This document shows positions 43,173 through 51,075 of a stretch of 64,000 nt of DNA, piece after piece. Below the pieces are notes generated by a model, which worked only from the letters and a program-made list of their open reading frames with translations, had not been told where the DNA came from and made no database searches. Every line of letters begins with the position of its first letter. Within the stretch, counting starts at the first letter, position 1. The position numbers and the translations under genes are program-made. The DNA is from Micromonospora sp. MA102 (GTDB lineage: Bacteria > Actinomycetota > Actinomycetes > Mycobacteriales > Micromonosporaceae), in NCBI RefSeq assembly GCF_025460765.1, contig NZ_JAMWEG010000005.1:358057-422056 (forward strand). Reading direction: 5' to 3'.

Positions 43173-44663
43173 ATGGAACTCGACTTCGAGCGGTGCTACC
43201 GGGCCGTCGACAGCCGCGACCAGCGGTTCGACGGCTGGTTCTACACCGGCGTGACGTCGACCGGGATCTACTGCCGGCCGTCCTGCCCGGCGACGACGCC
43301 GAAGCGGCAGAACGTCCGGTTCTTCCCGTCGGCCGCCGCCGCGCAGGGCGCCGGGCTGCGGGCCTGTCGCCGCTGCCGCCCCGACGCCGCACCGGGCTCG
43401 CCCCAGTGGGACGTCCGGGCCGACGTGGTCGGGCGGGCGATGCGGCTCATCGCCGACGGGGTGGTCGACCGGGACGGCGTACCGGGGTTGGCGGCCCGGC
43501 TCGGCTACACCGAGCGGCACCTGCACCGGATGCTCCGGGCCGAACTGGGCGCGGGACCGCTGGCGCTGGCCCGGGCGCAGCGGGCGCAGACCGCCCGCAT
43601 CCTCATCGAGACCACCGGGCTCGGCCTGGCCGAGGTGGCGTTCGCCGCCGGGTTCGGCAGCGTCCGGCAGTTCAACGACACCGTCCGCGAGGTGTACGGG
43701 GCCACCCCGTCCGAGCTGCGGGTGAGCCGGGGCGGCCGGCGGGCGGCCGGCGGGGCGGGCACCATCACGCTGCGGTTGGCGTACCGGCCGCCGTTGCACG
43801 CGGGGGCGCTGCTGGACTTCCTGGCGCTGCGCGCGCTGCCCGGCGTCGAGGAGGTCCGCGACGGGGCGTACCACCGGGGTTTGCGGTTGCCGCACGGGCC
43901 CGGCACCGTGTCGCTGACCCCGGCCGACGGGCACGTGGCCGCCACCCTGCGGCTGGCCGACATGCGCGATCTGGCGCCGGCGGTGGCCCGCTGCCGGCGG
44001 CTGCTGGACCTGGACGCCGACCCGGCCGCGGTCGACGCCACCCTGGCGGCGGACCCCACCCTGGCCCCCGCGGTGGCCGCCGAACCCGGCGTCCGCCTCC
44101 CGCACGCCGTGGACGGCTTCGAGATGGCCGTCCGCGCCATCACCACCCAGCAGATCTCCCTCCGATCGGCGAGAACAACCCTGACCCACCTCCTGGCGGC
44201 CACCACCACCCCGCCCGTCGATCATGAGGTTGACGGCGAAGTCGATCTCCAAAACAGCGGTCACCCTCATGATCGACCGCCGAGGTTGCGGACGTTCCCG
44301 ACCGCGGAGGAGGTGCTCGGCGTGGGTGACACGGCCTTCCGGATGCCGGGGGCGCGGCGGGAGACGATCCGGGCGGTGGCGCGGGCCGTCGCCGCCGGGG
44401 AGCTGGACCTGGCACCCGGTGGAGACCGGGAGGAGGCGGTGCGGCGGCTGGTCGCGCTGCCCGGGGTCGGGCCGTGGACCGCGGGCTACGTGGCCATGCG
44501 GGCGCTCGGCGACCCCGACGTCCTCCTCCCCACCGACCTGGGCGTACGCCGGGGCGCCGCCGCGCTCGGGCAGCCCGACGACCCGAAGATCCTGAACGCG
44601 TACGCGGACCGCTGGCGCCCCTGGCGGTCCTACGCGGTGATCCGACTCTGGAGAGCGGCATGA
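43173..44663 (+). CDS. AdaA-AlkA fusion: methylation-responsive regulator and 3-methyladenine glycosylase
   Basis: 496 residues. Residues 1-75 form the Ada zinc domain (YCRPSC and CRRCRP cysteines; the first accepts methyl groups from phosphotriesters). About 80-185 is an AraC-type DNA-binding domain (ERHLHRMLRAELGAGPLALA, GLAEVAFAAGFGSVRQFNDT). 190-280 resembles AlkA_N, and 290-490 is an HhH-GPD glycosylase with LPGVGPWTAGYVAMRAL and catalytic Asp in LLPTDLG. It senses alkylation, activates genes and excises alkylated bases. An in-frame palindromic repeat at 44217-44277 adds about 20 residues (PVDHEVDGEVDLQNSGHPHD) between helices. Next gene ogt overlaps by ATGA. Confidence 0.93.
   Translation: MELDFERCYRAVDSRDQRFDGWFYTGVTSTGIYCRPSCPATTPKRQNVRFFPSAAAAQGAGLRACRRCRPDAAPGSPQWDVRADVVGRAMRLIADGVVDRDGVPGLAARLGYTERHLHRMLRAELGAGPLALARAQRAQTARILIETTGLGLAEVAFAAGFGSVRQFNDTVREVYGATPSELRVSRGGRRAAGGAGTITLRLAYRPPLHAGALLDFLALRALPGVEEVRDGAYHRGLRLPHGPGTVSLTPADGHVAATLRLADMRDLAPAVARCRRLLDLDADPAAVDATLAADPTLAPAVAAEPGVRLPHAVDGFEMAVRAITTQQISLRSARTTLTHLLAATTTPPVDHEVDGEVDLQNSGHPHDRPPRLRTFPTAEEVLGVGDTAFRMPGARRETIRAVARAVAAGELDLAPGGDREEAVRRLVALPGVGPWTAGYVAMRALGDPDVLLPTDLGVRRGAAALGQPDDPKILNAYADRWRPWRSYAVIRLWRAA
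44217..44277. repeat. Palindromic repeat element embedded in the adaA-alkA coding region
   Basis: Arms GTCGATCATGAGGTTGAC (44217-44234) and GTCACCCTCATGATCGAC (44260-44277) pair at 17 of 18 positions around a 25-nt loop. The low-GC GATCATGAGGTT core is foreign to the coding style around it. I recall similar GTCGATCATGAGGTTG palindromes recurring in Micromonospora genomes; that is memory, not tested here. Confidence 0.75.
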
Positions 44664-45172
44664 CCACACTGGACAGCACCGTCATCGACACCCCCGCCGG
44701 CCCGCTGAGCGTGCTCGCCGGCCCGGACGGGGCGGTACGCGCGGCCGGCTTCACCGCCGACCCGGCGACCCTCGTACCCCTGGTCCATTCCGGACTGCGC
44801 GGCGCGCTGCGCGAGCGGGCCGACCTCGGTCCGGTGACCGCGGCCGTCCGCGCCTACCTGGCCGGGGACCTGACCGCCATCGACACCGTTGCGATCGAGC
44901 AGCGGACCGGCGGCGCCTTCATGGCCCACGCCTGGGAGGTCCTGCGCGATGTGAAGCCGGGCGACCCGGTGACGTACACGGGTTTCGCGGCGCTGGCCGG
45001 GCGGCCGGCGGCGGTCCGCGCCGCCGCGGCGGCCTGTGCCCGCAACGCCGCCGCGCTCTTCGTGCCCTGCCACCGGGTGCTGCGCACCGACGGCACGCTC
45101 GGCGGCTACCGCTGGGGGCTCGACGTGAAGAAGTGGCTTCTCGGGCATGAGGGACGGGTGACGGCTAGCTGA
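44660..45172 (+). CDS. ogt: Methylated-DNA--protein-cysteine S-methyltransferase
   Basis: 170 residues. The active-site motif LFVPCHRVLR (Cys about residue 136) and the following GTLGGYRWGLDVKKWLL block are those of O6-methylguanine-DNA methyltransferases, which take the methyl group onto their own Cys in a suicide reaction. Co-translated with the Ada-AlkA fusion, forming an alkylation-damage repair operon. Confidence 0.93.
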   Translation: MTTLDSTVIDTPAGPLSVLAGPDGAVRAAGFTADPATLVPLVHSGLRGALRERADLGPVTAAVRAYLAGDLTAIDTVAIEQRTGGAFMAHAWEVLRDVKPGDPVTYTGFAALAGRPAAVRAAAAACARNAAALFVPCHRVLRTDGTLGGYRWGLDVKKWLLGHEGRVTAS

Positions 45173-45197
45173 CAGCGGTGATGTCGCACCCTGCCGC

Positions 45198-45203
45198 TAC
45201 CGT
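45198..45203 (+). promoter_or_regulatory. -10-like hexamer of the ABC exporter operon
   Basis: TACCGT, 6 nt before the GTG at 45210. Confidence 0.5.
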
Positions 45204-45209
45204 CGGGTA

Positions 45210-47024
45210 GTGCCTGCGCAGAGCGACGGCAACCCCACGGCGTGTCCCGACGCCCGTCCCCACCCGCTGCGCAACCTCTGGCGACTGCGGCCCTACCTGC
45301 GCCCCCACGCGGCCGAGTTCGCCTGGCTGCTGCTCGCCGCGCTGACCGCCACGGCGGCGAGCCTCGCCGTGCCGCTGGTGGTGCAGCGGGTGGTGGACGG
45401 GCCGGTGGCCCGGCACGACGAGGCCGGGCTGCTCCGGCTCGGCGCCCTGGCCCTGCTGCTCGGCCTGGCCGAGGCGGTGCTGATCTTCATCCGGCGGTGG
45501 ACCCAGTCCTCCTCCTCGGTCGGCATGGAGGCGGCCATCCGGGCCGACATCTACGCCCACCTGCAGCGCCTCCCGACCGACTTCCACGACCGGTGGCAGT
45601 CCGGCCAGCTGCTCTCCCGGATCACCAGCGATCTGTCGGTGATCCGCCGGTTCCTCTCCTTCGGCCTGCTGTTCCTGGTGCTCAACCTGATCACCTACGC
45701 CGCCGTGGTGGTGCTGCTGATCCGGCTGCACCCCTGGCTCGGGCTGCTGGTGGGGGCCAGCGCCGTCCCGCTGTTCCTGATCAGCCGCCGCTTCGCCCGG
45801 CACTACCACGCGGCGTCCCGGCGGATGCAGGACCAGCAGGGCGACGTGGCCACGCTGGTCGAGGAGACCGCGCAGGGCCTGCGCACCATGCGGGCGTACG
45901 GGCGAGGGCCCGAAATGGGTGCCCGGTTCGCCACCGGCGCGCGCCGGCTGCACGACACCGGGATCGGCAAGGCCCGCCTGCTGGCCCGCACCTCCGCCCT
46001 GTTCGACCTGGTGCCCAACCTGATCCTCGCGGTGGTGCTGGTGGCCGGGGCCGCCGCCGTCGCCCGGGGCGGGCTCAGCATCGGCGAGCTGGTCGCCTTC
46101 GTCAGCCTCCAGCTCATGCTGGTGTGGCCCGTGCAGTCACTCGGCTGGATCATCGCGAACGGGCAGGAGGCGGCGACCGCCGCCGACCGGATCCAGGAGG
46201 TGCTGGACACCCGGCCGTCCATCATCGACGCTCCGCACGCCCGCGCGCTGGACCGCACCGAGGTGCGCGGCCGGCTCCGCTTCGAGCGGGTGAACTTCCG
46301 CTACCCCGGTAGCCCGGCGCCGGTGCTCCGCGAGATCGAGCTGACCGTGGAGCCGGGCGAGACGCTGGCCCTGGTCGGTGCGACCGGCTGCGGCAAGAGC
46401 ACCCTGCTGTCCCTGGTCCCCCGGCTGCACGAGGTGACCGGCGGCCGGATCACCCTGGACGGGCACGACCTGCGCGACCTGCGGCTCGGCTCGCTGCGCC
46501 GGCTGGTCGGGGTGGCCTTCGAGGAGCCGACCCTGTTCTCCATGTCGGTCTGGGAGAACCTGACGCTGGGCCGGCCGGAGGCCGGTGAGGAGGAGGTCCG
46601 GGCCGCGCTCGCGCTGGCCCAGGCCGAATTCGCGTACGACCTGCCGTGGGGCCTGGGCACCCGCGTCGGCGAGCAGGGGCTCTCGCTCTCCGGCGGGCAA
46701 CGCCAGCGGCTGGCGCTGGCCCGGGCGGTGCTCGGCCGGCCCGCACTGCTCGTGCTCGACGACCCGCTCTCCGCGCTCGACGTGCACACCGAGGCCCTGG
46801 TCGAGGCGGCCCTGCGCCGGGTGCTGCGGGACACCACGGCGCTGCTGGTGGTGCACCGGCCGTCCACGGTGGCGCTCGCCGACCGCGTGGCGCTGCTCGA
46901 CGGCGGCCGGATCGTCGCGGTCGGCACCCACCGGGAGCTGCTGGCCGGGGTCCCGGCCTACCGGGCGGTGCTCTCCGCCGAGCCGGATCGACGGGCGGAC
47001 GGCATCGGCCTGGTGCGGTCGTGA
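45210..47024 (+). CDS. Heterodimeric ABC exporter subunit with degenerate ATPase site
   Basis: 604 residues: six-helix exporter domain (about 35-320) then a nucleotide-binding domain with Walker A GATGCGKST (about 390), signature LSLSGGQRQRLALARA and Walker B LLVLDDPLSALD. The residue after the Walker B Asp is Asp, not the catalytic Glu. With the partner's non-standard LSAGQ signature this gives one inactive and one active ATP site, as in TM287/288-type exporters. GTG start, leaderless layout; the partner overlaps by GTGA. Substrate unknown (multidrug or lipid-like). Confidence 0.92.
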   Translation: MPAQSDGNPTACPDARPHPLRNLWRLRPYLRPHAAEFAWLLLAALTATAASLAVPLVVQRVVDGPVARHDEAGLLRLGALALLLGLAEAVLIFIRRWTQSSSSVGMEAAIRADIYAHLQRLPTDFHDRWQSGQLLSRITSDLSVIRRFLSFGLLFLVLNLITYAAVVVLLIRLHPWLGLLVGASAVPLFLISRRFARHYHAASRRMQDQQGDVATLVEETAQGLRTMRAYGRGPEMGARFATGARRLHDTGIGKARLLARTSALFDLVPNLILAVVLVAGAAAVARGGLSIGELVAFVSLQLMLVWPVQSLGWIIANGQEAATAADRIQEVLDTRPSIIDAPHARALDRTEVRGRLRFERVNFRYPGSPAPVLREIELTVEPGETLALVGATGCGKSTLLSLVPRLHEVTGGRITLDGHDLRDLRLGSLRRLVGVAFEEPTLFSMSVWENLTLGRPEAGEEEVRAALALAQAEFAYDLPWGLGTRVGEQGLSLSGGQRQRLALARAVLGRPALLVLDDPLSALDVHTEALVEAALRRVLRDTTALLVVHRPSTVALADRVALLDGGRIVAVGTHRELLAGVPAYRAVLSAEPDRRADGIGLVRS

Positions 47025-48940
47025 CCGGGGCCGCCGGGCGACGCCGGATACCCCGGCAGCGCGGCGACCCCGATGCTTCTCGACAGCGCGGCGATCCCGA
47101 CCTCGACCTGTCCCGGTGGCGCGGGCGGGCCACCGACCCCGACGCCGACCGAAGCCGGGCCGAGGACTCGTCGCCGGAGGCGGTGGCCCGGCTCCGGGCC
47201 CGCAGCCGGGCCCTGCTCCGCGACCTGCTCCGCCCGCACCGGGCCCGGCTCGGCCTCGCGGTGTCCCTGCTGCTGGCCCAGAACGCCGCCGCGATGGCCG
47301 GCCCGTACCTCGTGATGCTCGGCATCGACCGGGGCATCGCGCCGCTCCGGGCCGGCGACTCCGGCCCACTGGTCGCCGTCGCCGCCGCGTTCGTCGTCGC
47401 CACCGCCACCGAGTACGCGACCCGGCGCGCCTTCCTCACCCTCGCGGCCCGGATCGGCCAGGCCGTCCTGCTCGACCTCCGCAACCGGGTGTACGGCCAC
47501 TTCGTCCACCTCGACGTCGGCTTCCACGAGCGCTACACCTCGGGCCGGATGGTGTCCCGGCTGACCAGCGACCTGGACTCGATCGCCGAACTGGTCGACG
47601 GCGGGATCGACAAGCTGGTGATGGCCGCGCTGTCGGTGCTGTCGGTGGCGGGCATCCTGCTCTGGCTGGACCTGCCGCTGGCCGCGGTCACCCTGCTGGC
47701 GTTCCCGTTCCTGTTCGGGCTGTCCCGGTGGTTCGCCCGCGCGTCCGCCGGGGCGTACCGGCGGACCCGGGAGGCGGTGGCACTGGTCATCGTGCACTTC
47801 GTCGAGTCGCTGCGCGGAATCCGGGCGGTGCAGGCCTACCGGCGGGAGCCCCGCAACCAGCGCATCTTCGCGGCGGTCAACGACGACTACCGGCAGGCCA
47901 GCCTCCGCGCGTTCCGGCTCATCGCGGTCTACTCGCCGGGCATCCGGCTGATCGGCAACCTGACCGCCGCGGCGGTGCTCGGCTACGGCGGCTGGCGGGT
48001 GCTGGGCGGGCGGACCGAGGTCGGGGTGCTCGCCGCGTTCCTGCTCTACCTGCGCCGGTTCTTCGAGCCGATGGAGGAGCTGAGCCAGTTCTACAACGCG
48101 CTGCAGTCGGCCACCGCCGCGCTGGAGAAGCTGGCCGGGGTGCTCGACGAGCGGCCGGCCGTGGCCGAGCCGGAGCGGCCGGTGCCGCTGCCCGCCGGCC
48201 CGGGGCGCGGGGCGGTGGTGTTCCGCCGCGTCCACTTCGGCTACCGGCCCGACGCGCCGATCCTGTCCGGGCTGGAGCTGACCGTGCCGGCCGGGCAGAC
48301 CGTCGCGCTGATCGGGCCGACCGGCGCCGGCAAGTCCACCATCGCCAAGCTGCTGGCCCGGTTCCACGACCCGGCCTCGGGCACGGTCAGCCTGGACGGG
48401 GTGGACCTGCGGCACCTCGCCGACGCCGAGCTGCGCCGGGCCGTGGTGCTGGTCACCCAGGAGAACCACCTGTTCAGCGGCTCGGTCGCCGAGAACATCC
48501 GGTTCGGCCGCCCGGACGCCGACGACGCGGCCGTGGAGGCCGCCGCCCGGGCCATCGGCGCGCACGACTTCATCGCCGCGCTGCCCGACGGGTACGCCAC
48601 CGACGTGCACCGGCGGGGCGGCCGGCTCTCCGCCGGGCAGCGGCAGCTCGTCGCGTTCGCCCGGGCGTTCCTGGCCGACCCCCGGGTGCTGATCCTCGAC
48701 GAGGCGACCTCGTCGCTGGACGTGCCGACCGAGCGCCTGGTGCAGCGGGCGCTGCGCAGCGTCCTGCGGGACCGCACCGCGCTGGTGATCGCGCACCGCC
48801 TCTCGACCGTGGAGATCGCCGACCGGGTGCTGGTCCTCGACGGCGGGCGGATCGTGGAGGACGGGTCGCCGGCCGAGCTGGCGGCCGCCGGCGGCCGGTA
48901 CGCCGCCCTGCACCGCCAGTGGCGCGACTCCCTGATCTGA
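47021..48940 (+). CDS. Heterodimeric ABC exporter subunit with canonical Walker B
   Basis: 639 residues. The hydrophilic N-terminal extension of about 70 residues contains a short duplicated RQRGDPD sequence. It is followed by six membrane helices and an NBD with Walker A GPTGAGKST (about 432), signature LSAGQRQLVAFARA, Walker B VLILDEATSSLD and switch His in VIAHRLST. Signature Gly-to-Ala (LSAGQ versus LSGGQ) falls in the composite site whose other half is the degenerate Walker B of the upstream subunit. Co-translated with that subunit. Confidence 0.92.
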   Translation: MTGAAGRRRIPRQRGDPDASRQRGDPDLDLSRWRGRATDPDADRSRAEDSSPEAVARLRARSRALLRDLLRPHRARLGLAVSLLLAQNAAAMAGPYLVMLGIDRGIAPLRAGDSGPLVAVAAAFVVATATEYATRRAFLTLAARIGQAVLLDLRNRVYGHFVHLDVGFHERYTSGRMVSRLTSDLDSIAELVDGGIDKLVMAALSVLSVAGILLWLDLPLAAVTLLAFPFLFGLSRWFARASAGAYRRTREAVALVIVHFVESLRGIRAVQAYRREPRNQRIFAAVNDDYRQASLRAFRLIAVYSPGIRLIGNLTAAAVLGYGGWRVLGGRTEVGVLAAFLLYLRRFFEPMEELSQFYNALQSATAALEKLAGVLDERPAVAEPERPVPLPAGPGRGAVVFRRVHFGYRPDAPILSGLELTVPAGQTVALIGPTGAGKSTIAKLLARFHDPASGTVSLDGVDLRHLADAELRRAVVLVTQENHLFSGSVAENIRFGRPDADDAAVEAAARAIGAHDFIAALPDGYATDVHRRGGRLSAGQRQLVAFARAFLADPRVLILDEATSSLDVPTERLVQRALRSVLRDRTALVIAHRLSTVEIADRVLVLDGGRIVEDGSPAELAAAGGRYAALHRQWRDSLI

Positions 48941-49182
48941 GCCCCCGACTCCCGAGGCTCGACGCGCCCGGAGCTCTCCGCCGTCGCCGTGGCTTCGCGG
49001 CGACCACGACCACGACCTCGTCTCGGCTGGCGGGCCACCCCGTTCATGCCGCCTGCCTGGCGGCCCCGTGGAACGACTCCCGGGATCTTGGAGAGTCACC
49101 GAGGCGAACGACAACTCTCCAGGATCGCGCTTGTCCGGGGAGAGTTCGAAGGCAGGACGTCGCCGACTCGCCCGGCCGCGCG
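48941..49182. other. Intergenic region between convergent exporter and membrane protein genes
   Basis: 242 nt without a gene I can support. It contains a GATCTTGGAGAGT inverted repeat (49084-49126, listed separately) that may terminate transcription from both sides. Nothing else recognised. Confidence 0.6.
49084..49126. repeat. Intergenic palindromic repeat
   Basis: GATCTTGGAGAGT (49084-49096) and ACTCTCCAGGATC (49114-49126) pair at 12 of 13 positions around a 17-nt loop. The GATCTTGG edge is shared with the palindrome at 20934-20951, hinting at a dispersed family. Confidence 0.65.
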
Positions 49183-50919
49183 TCAGTCGCCGCGCGGTCC
49201 TTCCCTTCCCGCCGGCCCGGCCTCCTCCGAACCCGGCCCGGACGTGCTGGCGCCCTCCGAGCCCCGCCCGGACGTGCCGGCCTCCTCCGGACCCGGCCCG
49301 GACGGCCCGGCAGCCTCCGAGCCGGGCGCGGGCGGCCGGGCGGCATCCGAACCCGACGAGGACTGGGAGCTCGGCGACGTCGCGGCGGCCGGTGTCGGGG
49401 CGTGGGCGGTGACCAGGGCGGCTTCGACGCGCAGGTCGCGCCGGATCCGGTCGACCGCCCGGTCGAAGCCGAAGAGCAGCACCAGGACCAGCGCGGCCAC
49501 CGCGGCGAGCACCGGGACGGTCAGGGCCGGATTGCCCAATCGGTCGGTGCTCAGGCCGCGGACCAGCGGCGGTGCCAGCGCCACGGCGGAGAGCACCAGC
49601 GCGGCCACCCCGAGCGCCAGCATGCCGGCCGTCCGCCCGTCCTCCGCGTCGCCGTCCGGTACGTCGCGGGCCGGCACGCCCCCGCGGGTCGCGCGGGTCG
49701 CCGGTGCGCCGGCCGCGGGCGAGGTGGCGGCGAGCACCAGGCCGAAGCCGACGGCCAGGCCGAGCCCGACGGCGGAGAGCAGCGCCGGCACCTGCCCGGT
49801 GCCCTGCAGCTCGGCGCGGACCACCGGTGCGGCGAGCGGCATCGCCAGCGCGGCCAGCAGCACGCCGGCCGCGTCCCAGGGCAGCAGGCCGGGCGTGAAG
49901 CGGGCCAGCGCCGCGCCGGCGGCGACCGCCACCAGGCCGGCCAGCGCCACGAGGTAGGCCTGCGCCCGATCGCCCAAGAAGGTGAGCTGCGGCCCGACGA
50001 GCAGGAGCGGCCCCGCGGCGAAGCCGAGCACCACCCAGCGGGCCGCCACCGCCCGACCGGTCCGGTACGCGTAGCCGAGCAGGACCAGCGCGGCCACGGT
50101 GGCGACGGCCACCGGGAAGAAGTAGGCGAAGGATTCGACGAAGCGCTCCCGGCGCGGCCCGACCAGGCCGTCCTGGCTGACGCGGAACACGTCGACCACC
50201 CACCAGCGGAGGGCCAGCCCGCCGACGGTGACCAGTGCCGCGACCGCGGTCGCCACGAGCGGGCCGATCCGGGGGCGGCCGGACGGCGCGGAGGCTGGCC
50301 GGTCGAGGTGGGCGAGCACCGCGGCGACGACCAGGACCAGCACTGTCACCCCGACCTGGGCCGGCCAGGCCCGGCCGCCACTGTCCGGGTAGTCCCCTCC
50401 CGTCAGCAGGCGGAACAGGTCCTCGACGGCGGAGTACAGCACCAGGCCGGCGGCGAGCCCGGCGACGAGCGGCCAGCGCAGCGACCGGGCGGGCCGGGAC
50501 ACCGCCAGCAGCGCCCCACCCAGCGCCAGCCCCGCGCCGAGGGCGGCGGCCAGCACGGTCAGCACCTGGCCGACGGTGGGTGACTGGTGCGGCACCAGCC
50601 CGACGCCGTGGTCGGTGGCCAGTTCGCCGGCCAGATAGTCGAGCGCCAGGCCGACCACGGCGACCGGCCAGCCGGGCAGCCGGCCGAACGCGGCGACGCC
50701 GGCCAGCACGACGGCGAGCAGCGTGCCGCCGGTCAGCGCGACAAGCGTGACGGTGAACGCCGACGGCCCGAACGGGAAACCCTGGGTGAGGTCGGCGAAG
50801 CCGGTCTGCCGGGCCAGGGTGAGCCCGCGTGACCCGAAGAAGGCGCCGACGGCGACCGCCGCGACCGTGCCGGCCAGTATGGACCGCATCGCCGACGGCG
50901 TGCGCGTGCTGTCGTCCAT
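49183..50919 (-). CDS. Large polytopic membrane protein with C-terminal decapeptide repeats
   Basis: 578 residues with roughly a dozen hydrophobic helices spread over residues 12-500 and a hydrophilic tail of about 75 residues. The tail contains 10-residue repeats related to SGPGSEEAGP, encoded by 30-nt tandem DNA repeats at 49220-49339. No transporter or enzyme motif recognised. ATG with GGGGGAGGCACC. Long alternative frames over this gene on the plus strand are shadows. Confidence 0.75.
   Translation of the reverse strand: MDDSTRTPSAMRSILAGTVAAVAVGAFFGSRGLTLARQTGFADLTQGFPFGPSAFTVTLVALTGGTLLAVVLAGVAAFGRLPGWPVAVVGLALDYLAGELATDHGVGLVPHQSPTVGQVLTVLAAALGAGLALGGALLAVSRPARSLRWPLVAGLAAGLVLYSAVEDLFRLLTGGDYPDSGGRAWPAQVGVTVLVLVVAAVLAHLDRPASAPSGRPRIGPLVATAVAALVTVGGLALRWWVVDVFRVSQDGLVGPRRERFVESFAYFFPVAVATVAALVLLGYAYRTGRAVAARWVVLGFAAGPLLLVGPQLTFLGDRAQAYLVALAGLVAVAAGAALARFTPGLLPWDAAGVLLAALAMPLAAPVVRAELQGTGQVPALLSAVGLGLAVGFGLVLAATSPAAGAPATRATRGGVPARDVPDGDAEDGRTAGMLALGVAALVLSAVALAPPLVRGLSTDRLGNPALTVPVLAAVAALVLVLLFGFDRAVDRIRRDLRVEAALVTAHAPTPAAATSPSSQSSSGSDAARPPAPGSEAAGPSGPGPEEAGTSGRGSEGASTSGPGSEEAGPAGREGPRGD
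49220..49369 (-). repeat. 30-nt tandem repeats encoding decapeptides
   Basis: Units at 49220-49249, 49250-49279, 49280-49309 and 49310-49339, plus a degenerate one to 49369, share CCTCCGAG/ACCC and CCCGGACG blocks. They encode the S/T-G-P-G-S-E-E-A-G tail of the membrane protein. Copy number is likely to vary between strains. Confidence 0.7.
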
Positions 50920-51063
50920 GGTGGTGCCTCCCCCGCGTCCGTGGACGGGCAGATGCTGTCACACGCCGCGTCGCCCCGCTGCCCCCTGCCGAGCGGTGGG
51001 GACGTCACGGCGCCGGACCCCGCCACGAGGCCGAAAGTCGTGGAGCGGCCGGTGTCGGCTGCC

Positions 51064-51069
51064 TACGAT
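51064..51069 (+). promoter_or_regulatory. -10-like hexamer of valS
   Basis: TACGAT, 6 nt before the ATG at 51076; no ribosome site between. Confidence 0.5.
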
Positions 51070-51075
51070 CGGCAG

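Noticed and set aside
49220..49369. Tandem units considered as a CRISPR array
   Set aside because: The 30-nt units are directly adjacent with no spacers, lie inside a coding frame and encode decapeptides; there are no cas genes.
46585..50583. A 1332-codon plus-strand open frame and a similar 1334-codon minus-strand frame (46958-50962)
   Set aside because: Both are Arg/Gly/Pro/Ala-rich shadows of the ABC exporter genes, membrane protein and spacer; they contain no domain of their own and result from high GC.
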